From contig CAJWCU010000002.1 of NCBI GenBank assembly GCA_913030825.1, positions 124,001-188,000 on the forward strand: 64,000 nt of DNA. Reading direction: 5' to 3'. The translations under genes were made by a program, and so were the position numbers. This DNA comes from an uncultured Rhodospirillaceae bacterium. GTDB lineage: Bacteria > Pseudomonadota > Alphaproteobacteria > Rhodospirillales > Casp-alpha2. The notes below the pieces were generated by a model that searched no databases, was not told the DNA's origin, and saw nothing but the letters and a program-made list of their open reading frames with translations. This document shows positions 42,640 through 52,100 of the stretch, one piece after another; position 1 is the stretch's first letter; the number at the start of each line of letters is the position of its first letter.

Positions 42640-43407
42640 TCAGCGCCGTTTCTTGGTCAGGCCCAGCTTGCGGCCCAGCATGGCCGTGCCGAATTTCACC
42701 GACGACAGGATCAGATTGGTCCAAGTCAGGGGAACCAGGGTGATCAGGCCCCGGCCCTCGGCATAGCGGGGGTTGGTTTCGACGTAATAGCGGATAATCG
42801 GATTGTCCGAGGTGCGCCAGAATTCCGGTTCGTCCTCGGCCTCGCGGGTGCGTTCGTTGGCGAGGCGCACGTAGGGTGAGGGTGGATCGTCGAATTCGTA
42901 GTCGCGCATCTCGGCCAGGGTCGCGATCAGGCGATCGATAATCGGTGGGGGCTCGCGGTCGTGGCGGGGCCACATTTCATAGGCGTACTTCGACAGCACG
43001 TAATAGCTGGAGGGATGCAGCATGGAGCCGAAGTAATAGACCGCGCGGAAAGGATGTTTGATCTTATAAGCGACGGCCAGTTGCAGGCCGAAGGCGATGG
43101 TCGAACTGCCGCCCCGGTATTCGCGTTTCATCCCGGCGGTCGAGCGGAAGGCATCGCGTTCCTTGCCGTCGATTTCAACGGGATAAAGGCGCACCGCGTT
43201 GAAGCCGACCATCTTGCCGTCGGCCGTGCGCATCACCTGCATGCGGGTTTGGCTGCTGTTGGGATCGCCGTAATAGGCTTCCAGCCCGGGCCGGTCGAAG
43301 CCGTCGAAGATTTCATCGTAGAGATCGAACCATTCGTCGAAAAACCGGGTCCGTTCCGCCCCGGAGAGGGCCAGGATATCGACCTGCGATTTGATGAGCT
43401 TGACCAT
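42640..43407 (-). CDS. GNAT-like putative acyltransferase, paralogue 1
   Basis: 255 residues, last gene of the eight-gene minus-strand operon; its stop lies 3 bp from the stop of pfaC. With paralogues 2 and 3 it shares GYN/GFN-x-VRxxxxxIDG, FRxxAxxxxEYRGGxST with FGL, then HPxSYxxxxKxAxExWP, NPRYxEGxxL and PLTWxNL near the C-terminus. The order of strands and the EYRGG loop resemble the acyl-CoA-binding motif A of GNAT enzymes, and HPSSYYVLSKYAYEMWP sits where GNATs have the alpha-4/beta-6 motif. Here the loop reads EYRGGSST, losing one glycine. The basic C-terminus (RKLGLTKKRR) may contact membrane. No known family could be assigned with certainty; N-acyltransferase function is inference. 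Confidence 0.6.
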   Translation of the reverse strand: MVKLIKSQVDILALSGAERTRFFDEWFDLYDEIFDGFDRPGLEAYYGDPNSSQTRMQVMRTADGKMVGFNAVRLYPVEIDGKERDAFRSTAGMKREYRGGSSTIAFGLQLAVAYKIKHPFRAVYYFGSMLHPSSYYVLSKYAYEMWPRHDREPPPIIDRLIATLAEMRDYEFDDPPSPYVRLANERTREAEDEPEFWRTSDNPIIRYYVETNPRYAEGRGLITLVPLTWTNLILSSVKFGTAMLGRKLGLTKKRR

Positions 43408-43413
43408 CGTTCT

Positions 43414-44184
43414 CTATCTTCGTCTCTTGGCCATGCCCAATCGGCGGGCCAGCATGGTAGCGGCGAATTTCGCCCCGGTGATGAACAGGTTGGCAAAGGT
43501 CAGGGGGGCGATTCCGACCAGGGCGCGGCCTTCGCGGTAGCGCGGATTGGTCTTCAGGAAGAATTGTACCTCGGGGCGCGGATCGGCGGCCCAATCGGCG
43601 GCTTCGGCCTCGTCCTGGCGGGTCATCACGTCCGGTTTGCAGACATAAGGGTGGTCCGGATCGTCGAGCGGAAACCCCGCGGTCTCGCAGAGCTTTTTCA
43701 GCAATTCGAACTTGTCCGCCGGGGTCGGCGCTTTCGGTGTCGGCCAGAAGGCATGGCCGTATCTGGCGAACAGGGTATAGGACGTGGGATGCAGCAGGAT
43801 CGGCAGGAAATAGACCTCGGCCAAGGGATGGGCGAGCTTAAACCGGAACGCCTGGGCGAGCCCGAAAGTCAGGGTCGATCCGCGCCCCCGGTATTCCGGC
43901 AGCAGACCGGCCATGGCGCGGAACATATGCACGGTCCGCCCGTCGATCTGATAGGCGAAGCGGCGGACCTGGTTGTAGCCGACCAGCTGCCCGTCCCCAT
44001 CCCGCATCATCAGCACCCGGGCCGAGGCCAGGTGCGGGGCGGCCATGTCTTTGGCCAGGTAGTCGCGGCCGTAATTGACGAAGATGGTCGAGACCAGCGC
44101 CCCCAACTCGTCGAGGAATGCCTCGCGGTCGGCGGGGGCCAGGTCTTCGACCACGACCAATTCCGTCCGCAAGGCCCCGGTCAT
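43414..44184 (-). CDS. GNAT-like putative acyltransferase, paralogue 2
   Basis: 256 residues from ATG 44184, which overlaps the MFS stop by four bases. It carries the shared core: GYNQVRRFAYQIDG, MFRAMAGLLPEYRGRGSTLTFGL (split here for clarity as a single loop), HPTSYTLFARYGHAFWP, NPRYREGRALVGIAPLTFANL and a basic tail ending MAKRRR. The EYRGRGST loop is the closest of the three to the classical GNAT pyrophosphate-binding loop (R/Q-x-x-G-x-G/A). Divergence outside the core is large, so the three copies are old duplicates with separate roles rather than recent repeats. It precedes paralogue 1 by 6 bp. Substrates unknown. Confidence 0.6.
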   Translation of the reverse strand: MTGALRTELVVVEDLAPADREAFLDELGALVSTIFVNYGRDYLAKDMAAPHLASARVLMMRDGDGQLVGYNQVRRFAYQIDGRTVHMFRAMAGLLPEYRGRGSTLTFGLAQAFRFKLAHPLAEVYFLPILLHPTSYTLFARYGHAFWPTPKAPTPADKFELLKKLCETAGFPLDDPDHPYVCKPDVMTRQDEAEAADWAADPRPEVQFFLKTNPRYREGRALVGIAPLTFANLFITGAKFAATMLARRLGMAKRRR

Positions 44185-45386
44185 GCCGCGCCGTCGTCGG
44201 CCGGGCGGAGGACCAGCACGGCGAGCGCCAGGAAGCTGAGCCCGCCCATGGCCGCGACCATGGGGTAGGGCGTCGCGTTCTGGATCATCCCGACGATTTG
44301 CGACATGACGGCGCCGCCCATCAGGACGAGAAACCCGATCAGCGCCGATGCCGTGCCCGCGACCTCGGGGAAGCGGCCGATGGCCTTGACCTGGGCGCTG
44401 GGCAGGGCCAGCCCGGCGGCCAGTGCGGTGAAACCGCCGGGAAGGAACATGGCCAGCGGCTCCCACCCGCCGAATTTCAATCCGCCCGCCATTGTGGCGA
44501 TGGCGGTGAGGCCCAGGGAGCTGCCGATCAATACCATGCGCCGGGCGCCGACCCGGTCGGCGATCTTGGCGGAGGTTAAATTGCCGACCACGTACCCCGC
44601 CGCGACGATCATGAACCACAGGCCGAATTCCGTGGCGTCGCGGCCCATCAATTTCTGCGTCACATGGGGGGCGCCGGAAATGAAGGAAAAGAACACGCCC
44701 ATAGTGAAGGCCGCGTTCAGGGAATAGCTGGCGAAGGCCCGGTCGCCCATCATCTTCCCGAACCATCGGAACATGGCGAAGAAGTCCATGTTCTTGCTGG
44801 GCGATGTGTTGGTCTCGCTCATGCGCAGGACGACGGCCAGAAGGACCACCGCGCCGATGGCGACCTGAAAGACGAAGGTCGACCGCCAGCCCAGATGGTC
44901 GGTCAGCAGGCCGCCCGCCGTCGGCGCCAGCAGCGGCGCCAGGGCCATGGCGGCGGTCGTCAGGGCGACGACCGAGGCCGCCTTGTCCGCGCCATAGACA
45001 TCGACCGCGATGGCCCGCGACAGCACAAGGCCGACGGCCCCGCCGCAGGCTTGCACGACCCGTCCGGCGATCAGAACTTCGACGTTGGGGGCGACGATGC
45101 AGACCGCATTGCCGATCAGATAAAGCGCCAGGCCGAAGATCACCACCGGCCGCCGGCCCGAACGGTCCGACCAGGGGCCGTAGGCCAGTTCGGAAAAGGC
45201 GAGGGCGAAGAAGGCGCCGGACAACGCGATCTGAACCGTCGCCGTGGTCGTGCCGAAATCCGCCTGAATCGCGGGCATGGCGGGCAGCAGAAACTGCGTC
45301 GAGGCCGGGCCGATGGCCGTGATCGCGATGAGGATGGCGAGCAGCAGCTTCGAGCCCGCCGTCCCCGCGTCGTTCTTGTTTTCCAT
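44181..45386 (-). CDS. MFS exporter, Bcr/CflA-like
   Basis: 401 residues with twelve predicted helices. The N-terminal half shows TQFLLPAMPAIQADFG and the loop 2-3 motif YGPWSDRSGRRPVVIFG, plus the helix-5 drug-antiporter-like motif APTAGGLL, fitting the Bcr/CflA group of drug:proton antiporters. It lies between GNAT-like paralogues 3 (8 bp upstream) and 2 (4-bp overlap), so it is tightly coupled to both. A role in export of a product made by the GNAT-like proteins is inferred from this placement; general drug export is the alternative. Confidence 0.85.
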   Translation of the reverse strand: MENKNDAGTAGSKLLLAILIAITAIGPASTQFLLPAMPAIQADFGTTTATVQIALSGAFFALAFSELAYGPWSDRSGRRPVVIFGLALYLIGNAVCIVAPNVEVLIAGRVVQACGGAVGLVLSRAIAVDVYGADKAASVVALTTAAMALAPLLAPTAGGLLTDHLGWRSTFVFQVAIGAVVLLAVVLRMSETNTSPSKNMDFFAMFRWFGKMMGDRAFASYSLNAAFTMGVFFSFISGAPHVTQKLMGRDATEFGLWFMIVAAGYVVGNLTSAKIADRVGARRMVLIGSSLGLTAIATMAGGLKFGGWEPLAMFLPGGFTALAAGLALPSAQVKAIGRFPEVAGTASALIGFLVLMGGAVMSQIVGMIQNATPYPMVAAMGGLSFLALAVLVLRPADDGAA

Positions 45387-45394
45387 TTCCCCTC

Positions 45395-46147
45395 CTAATT
45401 CCGTCGCCGCCGTAGACCGGCGGTCGCCGCGCGGAATGCCCCCACGGCGAGGTTCTTCCAGGTCAGCGGCACCAGGGTCACCAAGCCGTAGCCTTCACTG
45501 TAACGGGGGTTCAATTTCAGGAATAGCTGAACCTCGGGCCGCGGGTGATCGCGCCAGAAGGCGGCCTCGCCTGCGTCCTGACGGGTCGGCACGCCGTCGA
45601 AGGTGACGAAGGGTTGGGTTGGGCCAGTGATCTCGATGCCGGTGGTCTCGGCCAGCTTGGCGATCAGGGCACGGATGTCCGGCGGCGCGTCGCGGTCGTG
45701 GCGGGGCCAGATTTCGACCGCGTTCTTGGCGAACAGGTAATAGGACGACGGATGGACCAGGGCGCCGATGTAATAGCAGGGGCGCAAGGGATGCCGGAGC
45801 TTGCGCTTCACCGCAAGCAATATGCCGAACCCAAGGGTCGAGCCGCCGCCCCGATATTCCAGCGCCATGGCGGCGACGGCGCGGAACAGATCGACGGGAC
45901 GGCCGTCGATAATGGGTGCGAACCGGCGGACCATGTTGTAGCCCCGAACTTGGCCGTCGCCGTCACGGAAAAACAGAATGCGCGCCTCCCGCAGGCCCTC
46001 CGCCGTCAGCATTCTCTCGAACCCTTCGCGGGTTTCGTTCTCGAAAATGCCGCTGCTGAAGGTAAAGAGCTCGTCCAGGCAGGCCGCGCGGACCGGCGGC
46101 GCGGCGCGGGTAAAATCGACCACCTGTTTGGTCAGCTTGGGATGCAA
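45395..46147 (-). CDS. GNAT-like putative acyltransferase, paralogue 3
   Basis: 250 residues. Same core as paralogues 1 and 2: GYNMVRRFAPIIDG, LFRAVAAMALEYRGGGST, GFGILLAVKRKLRHPLRP, HPSSYYLFAKNAVEIWPRHDRD, FLKLNPRYSEGYGLVTLVPLTWKNL and a C-terminal RRRRN. WPRHDR is shared word for word with paralogue 1. The EYRGGGST loop retains the glycines expected of an acyl-CoA site. It follows the acyl-CoA synthetase gene by 25 bp, so activated acyl chains are made from the same transcript. The N-terminus has a short hydrophilic extension and no signal. Function inferred only. Confidence 0.6.
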   Translation of the reverse strand: MHPKLTKQVVDFTRAAPPVRAACLDELFTFSSGIFENETREGFERMLTAEGLREARILFFRDGDGQVRGYNMVRRFAPIIDGRPVDLFRAVAAMALEYRGGGSTLGFGILLAVKRKLRHPLRPCYYIGALVHPSSYYLFAKNAVEIWPRHDRDAPPDIRALIAKLAETTGIEITGPTQPFVTFDGVPTRQDAGEAAFWRDHPRPEVQLFLKLNPRYSEGYGLVTLVPLTWKNLAVGAFRAATAGLRRRRN

Positions 46148-46172
46148 AGGATGGCTCCCGCCGAGAGGGCGA

Positions 46173-47876
46173 TCAAGATGCTGCCGGTTTCAGGTCCTTG
46201 CGGAGGATCTTGCCGACCGGGCTTTTCGGCAGGTCGTCGCGGAATTCCACGGTCTTGGGAACCTTGTAGGCGGTCAGCAATTCCCGGCAATGGGCGCGGA
46301 CGGCGTCTTGGTCGATGGCGGGGTCCGTCTTGACCACGAATGCCTTCACCGCCTCGCCGGTGGCTTCGTCGGCAACGCCGATAACCGCGGCCTCGGTGAC
46401 GCCCGGCATCTTGGCGATACATTCTTCGACCTCGTTCGGATAGACGTTGAAGCCGGAGACGATGACCACGTCCTTCTTGCGGTCGACGATACGGAAGAAT
46501 CCGGTTTCGTCCATTACCGCCACGTCGCCGGTCGCGAGCCAGCCGTCGCGGAAGGTCGCCGCCGTATCCTCGGGCCGGTTCCAATAGCCCTGCATGACCT
46601 GCGGGCCCTTGGCGCAAAGCTCGCCGGGCTGGCCCTGGGGGGCCGGATTGCCGTCGTCGTCCAACAGCGCCACGACGGTGCCCGGCAGGGGGATGCCGAT
46701 GGTGTTGCGCCGCCCGCTGGCGCTGAACGGGGTGACGGTCAGGGTCGGCGAGGCTTCGGTCAGGCCATAGCCCTCGACGACCGGGCTTTGGGTGATCTCT
46801 TCCCACCGCTTGGCGACGTCCTCGTGCAGGGCCATGCCCGCCGAGACGGAGGCTTTCAGGTGCTTCGGCGGCTGTTGGGCGAACCAGTCCTCGTTGCAGA
46901 GCGCGTTGAACAGGGTATTGACCCCGGACGTCCAGGTGACGGGGAAAGTCTCCAGGGCCGGTTTCAGGTTCGAAAGAGGGCGCGGCGAGGGGATCAGCAC
47001 GTTATGCCCGCCGACCTGGAACATGCCCAGAAGGTTAATGGTGAAGGCAAAGATGTGATAGAGCGGCAGTACCGTCAGGCAGACCTCACGGCCCGGAATG
47101 ACCCGGTCGCCCAGCATGCCGTAGCTTTGTTCCACATTGGCCATCAGGTTGCCGTGGCTCAGCATCGCGCCCTTGGCGACGCCGGTCGTGCCGCCCGTGT
47201 ATTGCAGGGCGGCGGTGGTGTCGTGGCCGAGCCCGTCGGTATAGGCCAGGACGGCGTCCGGCCCGGCGGCGAGGTGCCGCGCCCCGGCGGCGACGGCGTC
47301 CATCAGGCGGGCATGGGGGAACGTCGGCGTCGGCACTTGTTTCTTGACGCGCTTCAGGACGAACTGCACCAGCTTGCGTTTCACCGACGGAAAGAAATCG
47401 ACGACGCTGGCCAGGATCACATTATCCAGATGGCCGAGGATCTCCAGCGTCATGCGGCCCGCGAACATGTCGATCAGGACCAGCGTTCTGGCGCCGGAAT
47501 CGTGGACCTGATGCAGGGTTTCCTCCGCCGTGTAGAGCGGATTGACGTTGGCCACGGTGCACCCGGCCTTGAGCACGCCGAAGGCGGCGACGGCGTAGCC
47601 GAAGCTGTTGGGCATTTGGATCGCGACGCGGTCGCCCGGCTGCAATCCCAGGTCCTCGCGCAGGTAGGCGGCAAAGGCGTCGGACAGGCGGTCGACCTCT
47701 GCAAAGCTCATGGCCGCATGGGCGCCGTTGGGCAGGCAGACGCTGAACGCGGTCTGGTTGTGGTAAGCCGCCGCCGCGGCCCGCAGCATGGCGGGGATAT
47801 GGGGATGGGGCAGCGGCGGCAAGGTCGCCGAAACCCCCGGCGGATAGGCGCCGATCCAGGCCGGTTGGTCCGTCAT
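46173..47876 (-). CDS. fadD: long-chain acyl-CoA synthetase (AMP-forming)
   Basis: 567 residues, FadD length. Motifs of the adenylate-forming superfamily: P-loop YTGGTTGVAKGAMLSHGNL (near 215-235), VEGYGLTEASP, GWLATGDVAVMDETGFFRI, DRKKDVVIVSGFNVYPNEVEE with the fatty-acid-synthetase hinge, and the catalytic lysine in PKSPVGKILRKDL at the C-terminus. It activates free fatty acids to acyl-CoA in the cytosol at the membrane. In this operon it lies between the CPBP protein and the GNAT-like genes, so it could reactivate acyl chains released by the phospholipase domain for the GNAT-like transferases. Confidence 0.92.
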   Translation of the reverse strand: MTDQPAWIGAYPPGVSATLPPLPHPHIPAMLRAAAAAYHNQTAFSVCLPNGAHAAMSFAEVDRLSDAFAAYLREDLGLQPGDRVAIQMPNSFGYAVAAFGVLKAGCTVANVNPLYTAEETLHQVHDSGARTLVLIDMFAGRMTLEILGHLDNVILASVVDFFPSVKRKLVQFVLKRVKKQVPTPTFPHARLMDAVAAGARHLAAGPDAVLAYTDGLGHDTTAALQYTGGTTGVAKGAMLSHGNLMANVEQSYGMLGDRVIPGREVCLTVLPLYHIFAFTINLLGMFQVGGHNVLIPSPRPLSNLKPALETFPVTWTSGVNTLFNALCNEDWFAQQPPKHLKASVSAGMALHEDVAKRWEEITQSPVVEGYGLTEASPTLTVTPFSASGRRNTIGIPLPGTVVALLDDDGNPAPQGQPGELCAKGPQVMQGYWNRPEDTAATFRDGWLATGDVAVMDETGFFRIVDRKKDVVIVSGFNVYPNEVEECIAKMPGVTEAAVIGVADEATGEAVKAFVVKTDPAIDQDAVRAHCRELLTAYKVPKTVEFRDDLPKSPVGKILRKDLKPAAS

Positions 47877-47927
47877 GTCGTCATCCCCTTGGTGTTGCCC
47901 CTGAAACCGGCACCCTTTCCGGCGCCG

Positions 47928-49130
47928 TCAGCCGATGATGAAATCGAACCCGACGATGAAGAAGGCGTAGATGCCGATCATCGCATGGGAAATGCTGGTG
48001 CCCAGGATCGAGCCCTGACGCGAGAACAGCCAGCCCCAGAAGAACCCGGCCGGCAGCACGAACAGCGCCATGCTGAGCCCGACATGCAGATGCGTCGCGG
48101 AGAACAGCAGGTTGGACAGGACGATGGACTGAAAAATCCGGTACTTGCCCGTCAGGAACATCTGACAGGAACATTGGATGCCGCTGCGCGCGATCATTTC
48201 CTGCACCGGGCAGAACGCCGCATAGGCGCCGGACAGGATCAGGATATCGGTCAGGCTCAGCCCCGTGTTGCGGGACAGCTCGAACACCGTCGTCCCGGCG
48301 AGATCGGGAAGGAAGGTGACGGCGAGGAACTTGAGCAGCGCGATCGCGCCTAGCATCGGCAACGTCCACAGCACGGAATCGACGATGTTGTGCCGCCAGT
48401 TGGCCAGGGTGAAGCCGTAGTTGGCTTTCGGATAGGGGCTGGTCACCACCGTGCGGTAGACGCCGAAGGCGAAGCCCGCGAGGATCGGAATGGTCACCCA
48501 GGTCGTGTCGATGACCTTGGCCAGGGCCGCGGTGAAGCCCATGGTGAACATATAAAGCGCCAGGCCGATCAACACCCGGGTCAGAAACTTGCCCATCTCG
48601 ACCCGTTTTTCCGCCTCGGACAGGCGTTCCTGCAGGTAGCGGACGGAAGATTCGTTGGTATCGCGCAGGCGCCGGCCCATTTCGTAGGCCAGGTTCATCT
48701 TCATGCGGATATCGACCGATTCCTCGGCCTGCGACAGGGCGTTCAGTTTCGCGATGGGGATGACCAGCAATGTGCCGGGCTCCAACGCCCGTACGGAGGC
48801 CGACCGTGTGCCGGAATCCAGCAACGCGACCTCGCCGATGCTCATCCCCGGGCCCAGTTTGGCGATGGGATAGACCGTATCGGAATCGAATTCCTTTTTC
48901 AGGACTTCGTAGGCGCCGGAACGGATGATGTAGATGTTGTCGGCTTCGTCCCCTTCGTGGACGACGTAGTCGCCTGTGTCCAGATGCCACATGCCGGTGA
49001 TGATCTCCATCAGGTGATGGAGCTGTTCGTCCGACATCAGGCTGAACAGGGTGTTCTGTTTGACCAGTTCCCGCAGCTCGGCGATATCGACCTGATTCTC
49101 GTCGTATTCGATTTTTTCGGGCTGGGTCAC
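47928..49130 (-). CDS. cyclic-nucleotide-binding domain fused to a CPBP-type intramembrane protease
   Basis: 400 residues from the GTG at 49130, overlapping the RND stop as GTGA. Residues ~25-155 are a CRP-like cNMP-binding domain with an intact phosphate cassette (IGEVALLDSGTRSASVRAL, Arg kept). A coiled segment (YLQERLSEAEKRVEMG) leads to about seven membrane helices of CPBP (Abi) type. The three CPBP motifs are present in altered form: QEMIARSG for the usual EExxxRG, FSATHLH for FxxxH and SHAMIGIYAF at the end. The first glutamate of the EE pair is glutamine, so proteolysis may be lost or changed. A ligand-gated membrane protease or a catalytically weakened regulator are both possible. Confidence 0.75.
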   Translation of the reverse strand: MTQPEKIEYDENQVDIAELRELVKQNTLFSLMSDEQLHHLMEIITGMWHLDTGDYVVHEGDEADNIYIIRSGAYEVLKKEFDSDTVYPIAKLGPGMSIGEVALLDSGTRSASVRALEPGTLLVIPIAKLNALSQAEESVDIRMKMNLAYEMGRRLRDTNESSVRYLQERLSEAEKRVEMGKFLTRVLIGLALYMFTMGFTAALAKVIDTTWVTIPILAGFAFGVYRTVVTSPYPKANYGFTLANWRHNIVDSVLWTLPMLGAIALLKFLAVTFLPDLAGTTVFELSRNTGLSLTDILILSGAYAAFCPVQEMIARSGIQCSCQMFLTGKYRIFQSIVLSNLLFSATHLHVGLSMALFVLPAGFFWGWLFSRQGSILGTSISHAMIGIYAFFIVGFDFIIG

Positions 49131-52100
49131 GCGGCGGTTGCCTTTTCTTTTCCTAATACAATGTTTTGCAATCGTTTTTTGTCGTTCCGCCGCTTGTCCC
49201 GACGAACGAATATGGTAAAGACCGGCGGCACGAAGAACAATGCCAACAAGGTCGCACCGATCATTCCGCCGGCCACGGCGATGGCCAGCGGCGGCCAGAA
49301 GATACCGCCCCAGATGATCAGCGGCAGGAACCCGCCGATCGTCGTCAGCGTCGTCGAAATGATATGCCGGCTGCCGACCACGACGACCTCGCGGATCGCG
49401 TCCTGATCGGCGGCGCGGGCCTTCTCATTGGCGATCAACGCCGACAGGACGACGATGCTGTCGTTGATCGCCAGGCCGATCAGCCCCATCGTGCCGATCA
49501 CGGCCATGAAGCCCATGGGGAAGCCGAACAGCCAGAGCGTGAATAGCGCCCCGCCGATGCTGAACACGGCGACCATACCGATCAGCCCGGCGTAGCGGAA
49601 CGAATTGAAGGCCAGCACGACCGTCGAGATCATCAGCACGATCAACGGCGCGAAGACGCCCATGAGGTTGGCCCGGGCCTCGCCGCTGCCCTCCTTTTCA
49701 CCGCCCAGCTGCAAACGGTACCCCGCGGGCATCCGCAAATTTCGTTCGGCCATGCGTTTTTCGAAATCGATCAGCGCCTTGCCCGGCAGGGTGAAGGGAT
49801 CCACATAGGCCTGGATCTTGTTGTAGCGTTCGCCGTCGCGCCGGGTGATCAGGTTGATCTGCGGCGCCAGGGCGATCCGCCCGAGCGCGTTCAAGGGCAC
49901 GCCCGAGACCGCCTCGCGCGCTGTATCGGCGTCGCGCACGGGCGGGCGCACGGTATTGGCGACGATGCGTTCCAGATCGGCGCGGTCGGCCTGGCCGACG
50001 CGGACCCGCACGGGCAATTCCTCGGTGCCTTCCAGGACGCTGCCGCCGACCACGCCGTCGAGCGAGGCATTCAACTCGCGCGCCAGGTCTACCAGGTTGA
50101 AACCGGCCAGGCTGGCCTGGTCCTCGTCGGCGATCAGGTCCAGTTTCGGCCGCCCGCCGGTGATCGTCGCCCGCGTATAGGTGACGTTCAGGGTCTGCGA
50201 CAGGATCAGCCGGACTTCCTCGCCCAGGCGCTGCAATTCGTGAATGTCCGGGCCGTAGATGCGGACCTCCAGCGGCGCCTCGATGGGCGGGCCCTGTTCG
50301 TAGGGCAGGGCCAGCAGGGAGGCTTCGGGGAACGCCTGCATCAATTCCTTCTGCAACACCGGGACCAGGGCATGGGTGCCTTCGGACGACCGGGTATTCA
50401 CGAAGCCGCCGGCGAAGCTCGGGTTGGCGTCCTCCAGGATCGTCACGTTGTAGAACACGCGGGGCGGCGTTTCGCCAATGAACCAGACGCTGTTTTCGAC
50501 CTCGGGATGGCGCAGCATGATGTCGCGCGCGCGGTGGACCTGGCGTTCGGTCTCGGTAATCGCGGTCTGATCCGGCAGCTTCAATTGCACCTGAAATTGA
50601 TTGCGGTCGACGGGCGGGAAGAACTGTTCGATCAATTGCGACGCCAGGACGAAGCCGGAGACCGGGATGACCAGCGAGATCGCGATGCCGATCCAGGGCC
50701 GGGCCAGGGTCTTGTCCAGCGTCCAGCGGTAGCCCTTGAGCAGGGTCTCGCTGCTGATTCCCCGGGCCATGAAGCCCTGCCCCGGCAGGATGCGGTCGCG
50801 CCGGTCGGTGAACGCGGCCAAGGCCGGGATCAGGGTCAGCGAGATCACCAGGGAATAGACGATGGACAGGATCACCGCCGTGCCGAGCGCACTGACGAAT
50901 TCACCGGCGTTGCCCGGCATGATGACCAGCGGCATGAAGGTCAGCGCCGTCGTCACGGTCGAAGCCGCCAGCGGCACCAGCAGATGACGCACGGTGACGG
51001 TGATCGCCTCCGCCCGGTCGTGGCCGGCGAGCCGCGCCTTGACGTAATCGTCATAGGCGACGATGGCGTTGTCGATCAGCAGGCCCAGCGCGATGATCAG
51101 GCCGGTCAGGGAAATCTGATGCAGCGGCACGTCCAGCGCATTGAGGCTGGGCAGGATCAGCAGGACCGTCAGCGGCAGGGCCGAGGCGACGATGATCGCG
51201 GCGCGCAGCCCCATCATGAAGAACAGGACGACGACGACGATGGCCGCCCCGATCAACAGATTGTCGACCAGACCGCCCAGACGTTCGTCCGTATGGATGC
51301 TCTGATCGAAAATGATCTCCGCCTTGACGCCCGGCGGCAGCAGCCGCGTGAAATCGTCGACGATGGTCCGCGCCGACGCCGCCCAGCGGTCGACCCGGCG
51401 GTTGGTCTCCATCTTGGCGGCGATGACGATGCCCCGGTGGCCGTGGATAATGGCCATGGTCTCGGGCGGGTCGCGGGGCGTCTTGCTGACCTGGGCGATG
51501 TCGCCGACGCGGATCATCTGGCCGGTATCGTCTTTTAGGATCGGCACGCTGCGTACCCGGTCGACGGAATCCAACTCACCCGCGACCTCGATGATCAAAT
51601 CGTTGCGGTCGCTTTGCAGGCGCCCGGCGGGGATCTTGGCATCGGCCTGGGAAATCCGCTGGGCGATTTCGGTCGCGGTCAGGTTGCGGGACGCCAGGGT
51701 CGCGGAATCCAGCGTGACCAGAACCTCTTCTTCCGGCTCGCCGTAAAGTTCGACCTCCTTGGTGTACTGCAAGGCGACCAATTCCTGGCGCAGATCCTTG
51801 GCCAGGCGGTGCAGCAAGTCGATCTGAAGCGTGTCGTCCTGTACCCAGGTGAGCCCGACCAACAAGGTAAAGGCCGCCGTGGTGTTGCGTTTGACCTCCA
51901 GCACTCGGGCGTCGGCCGGGAAGATCGCTTCGGCATCGGCCACCTTGTCGCGAATGCGCGACCATACGGGATCGACGTCGAAGACATGGTCTTCCAGTTC
52001 GATGGAAACGATGGAAAAGCCGGTCTGCGAACGGGAATTGAGGTGTTTGACCTCTTCGACCTCCTGCAGGGCGTTTTCCAGTTTCTCGGTGATCAACGCC

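Noticed and set aside
45978-48353. A 791-codon plus-strand open frame opposite the acyl-CoA synthetase
   Set aside because: The minus strand has all acyl-CoA synthetase motifs and operon spacing; the opposite reading has no domain.
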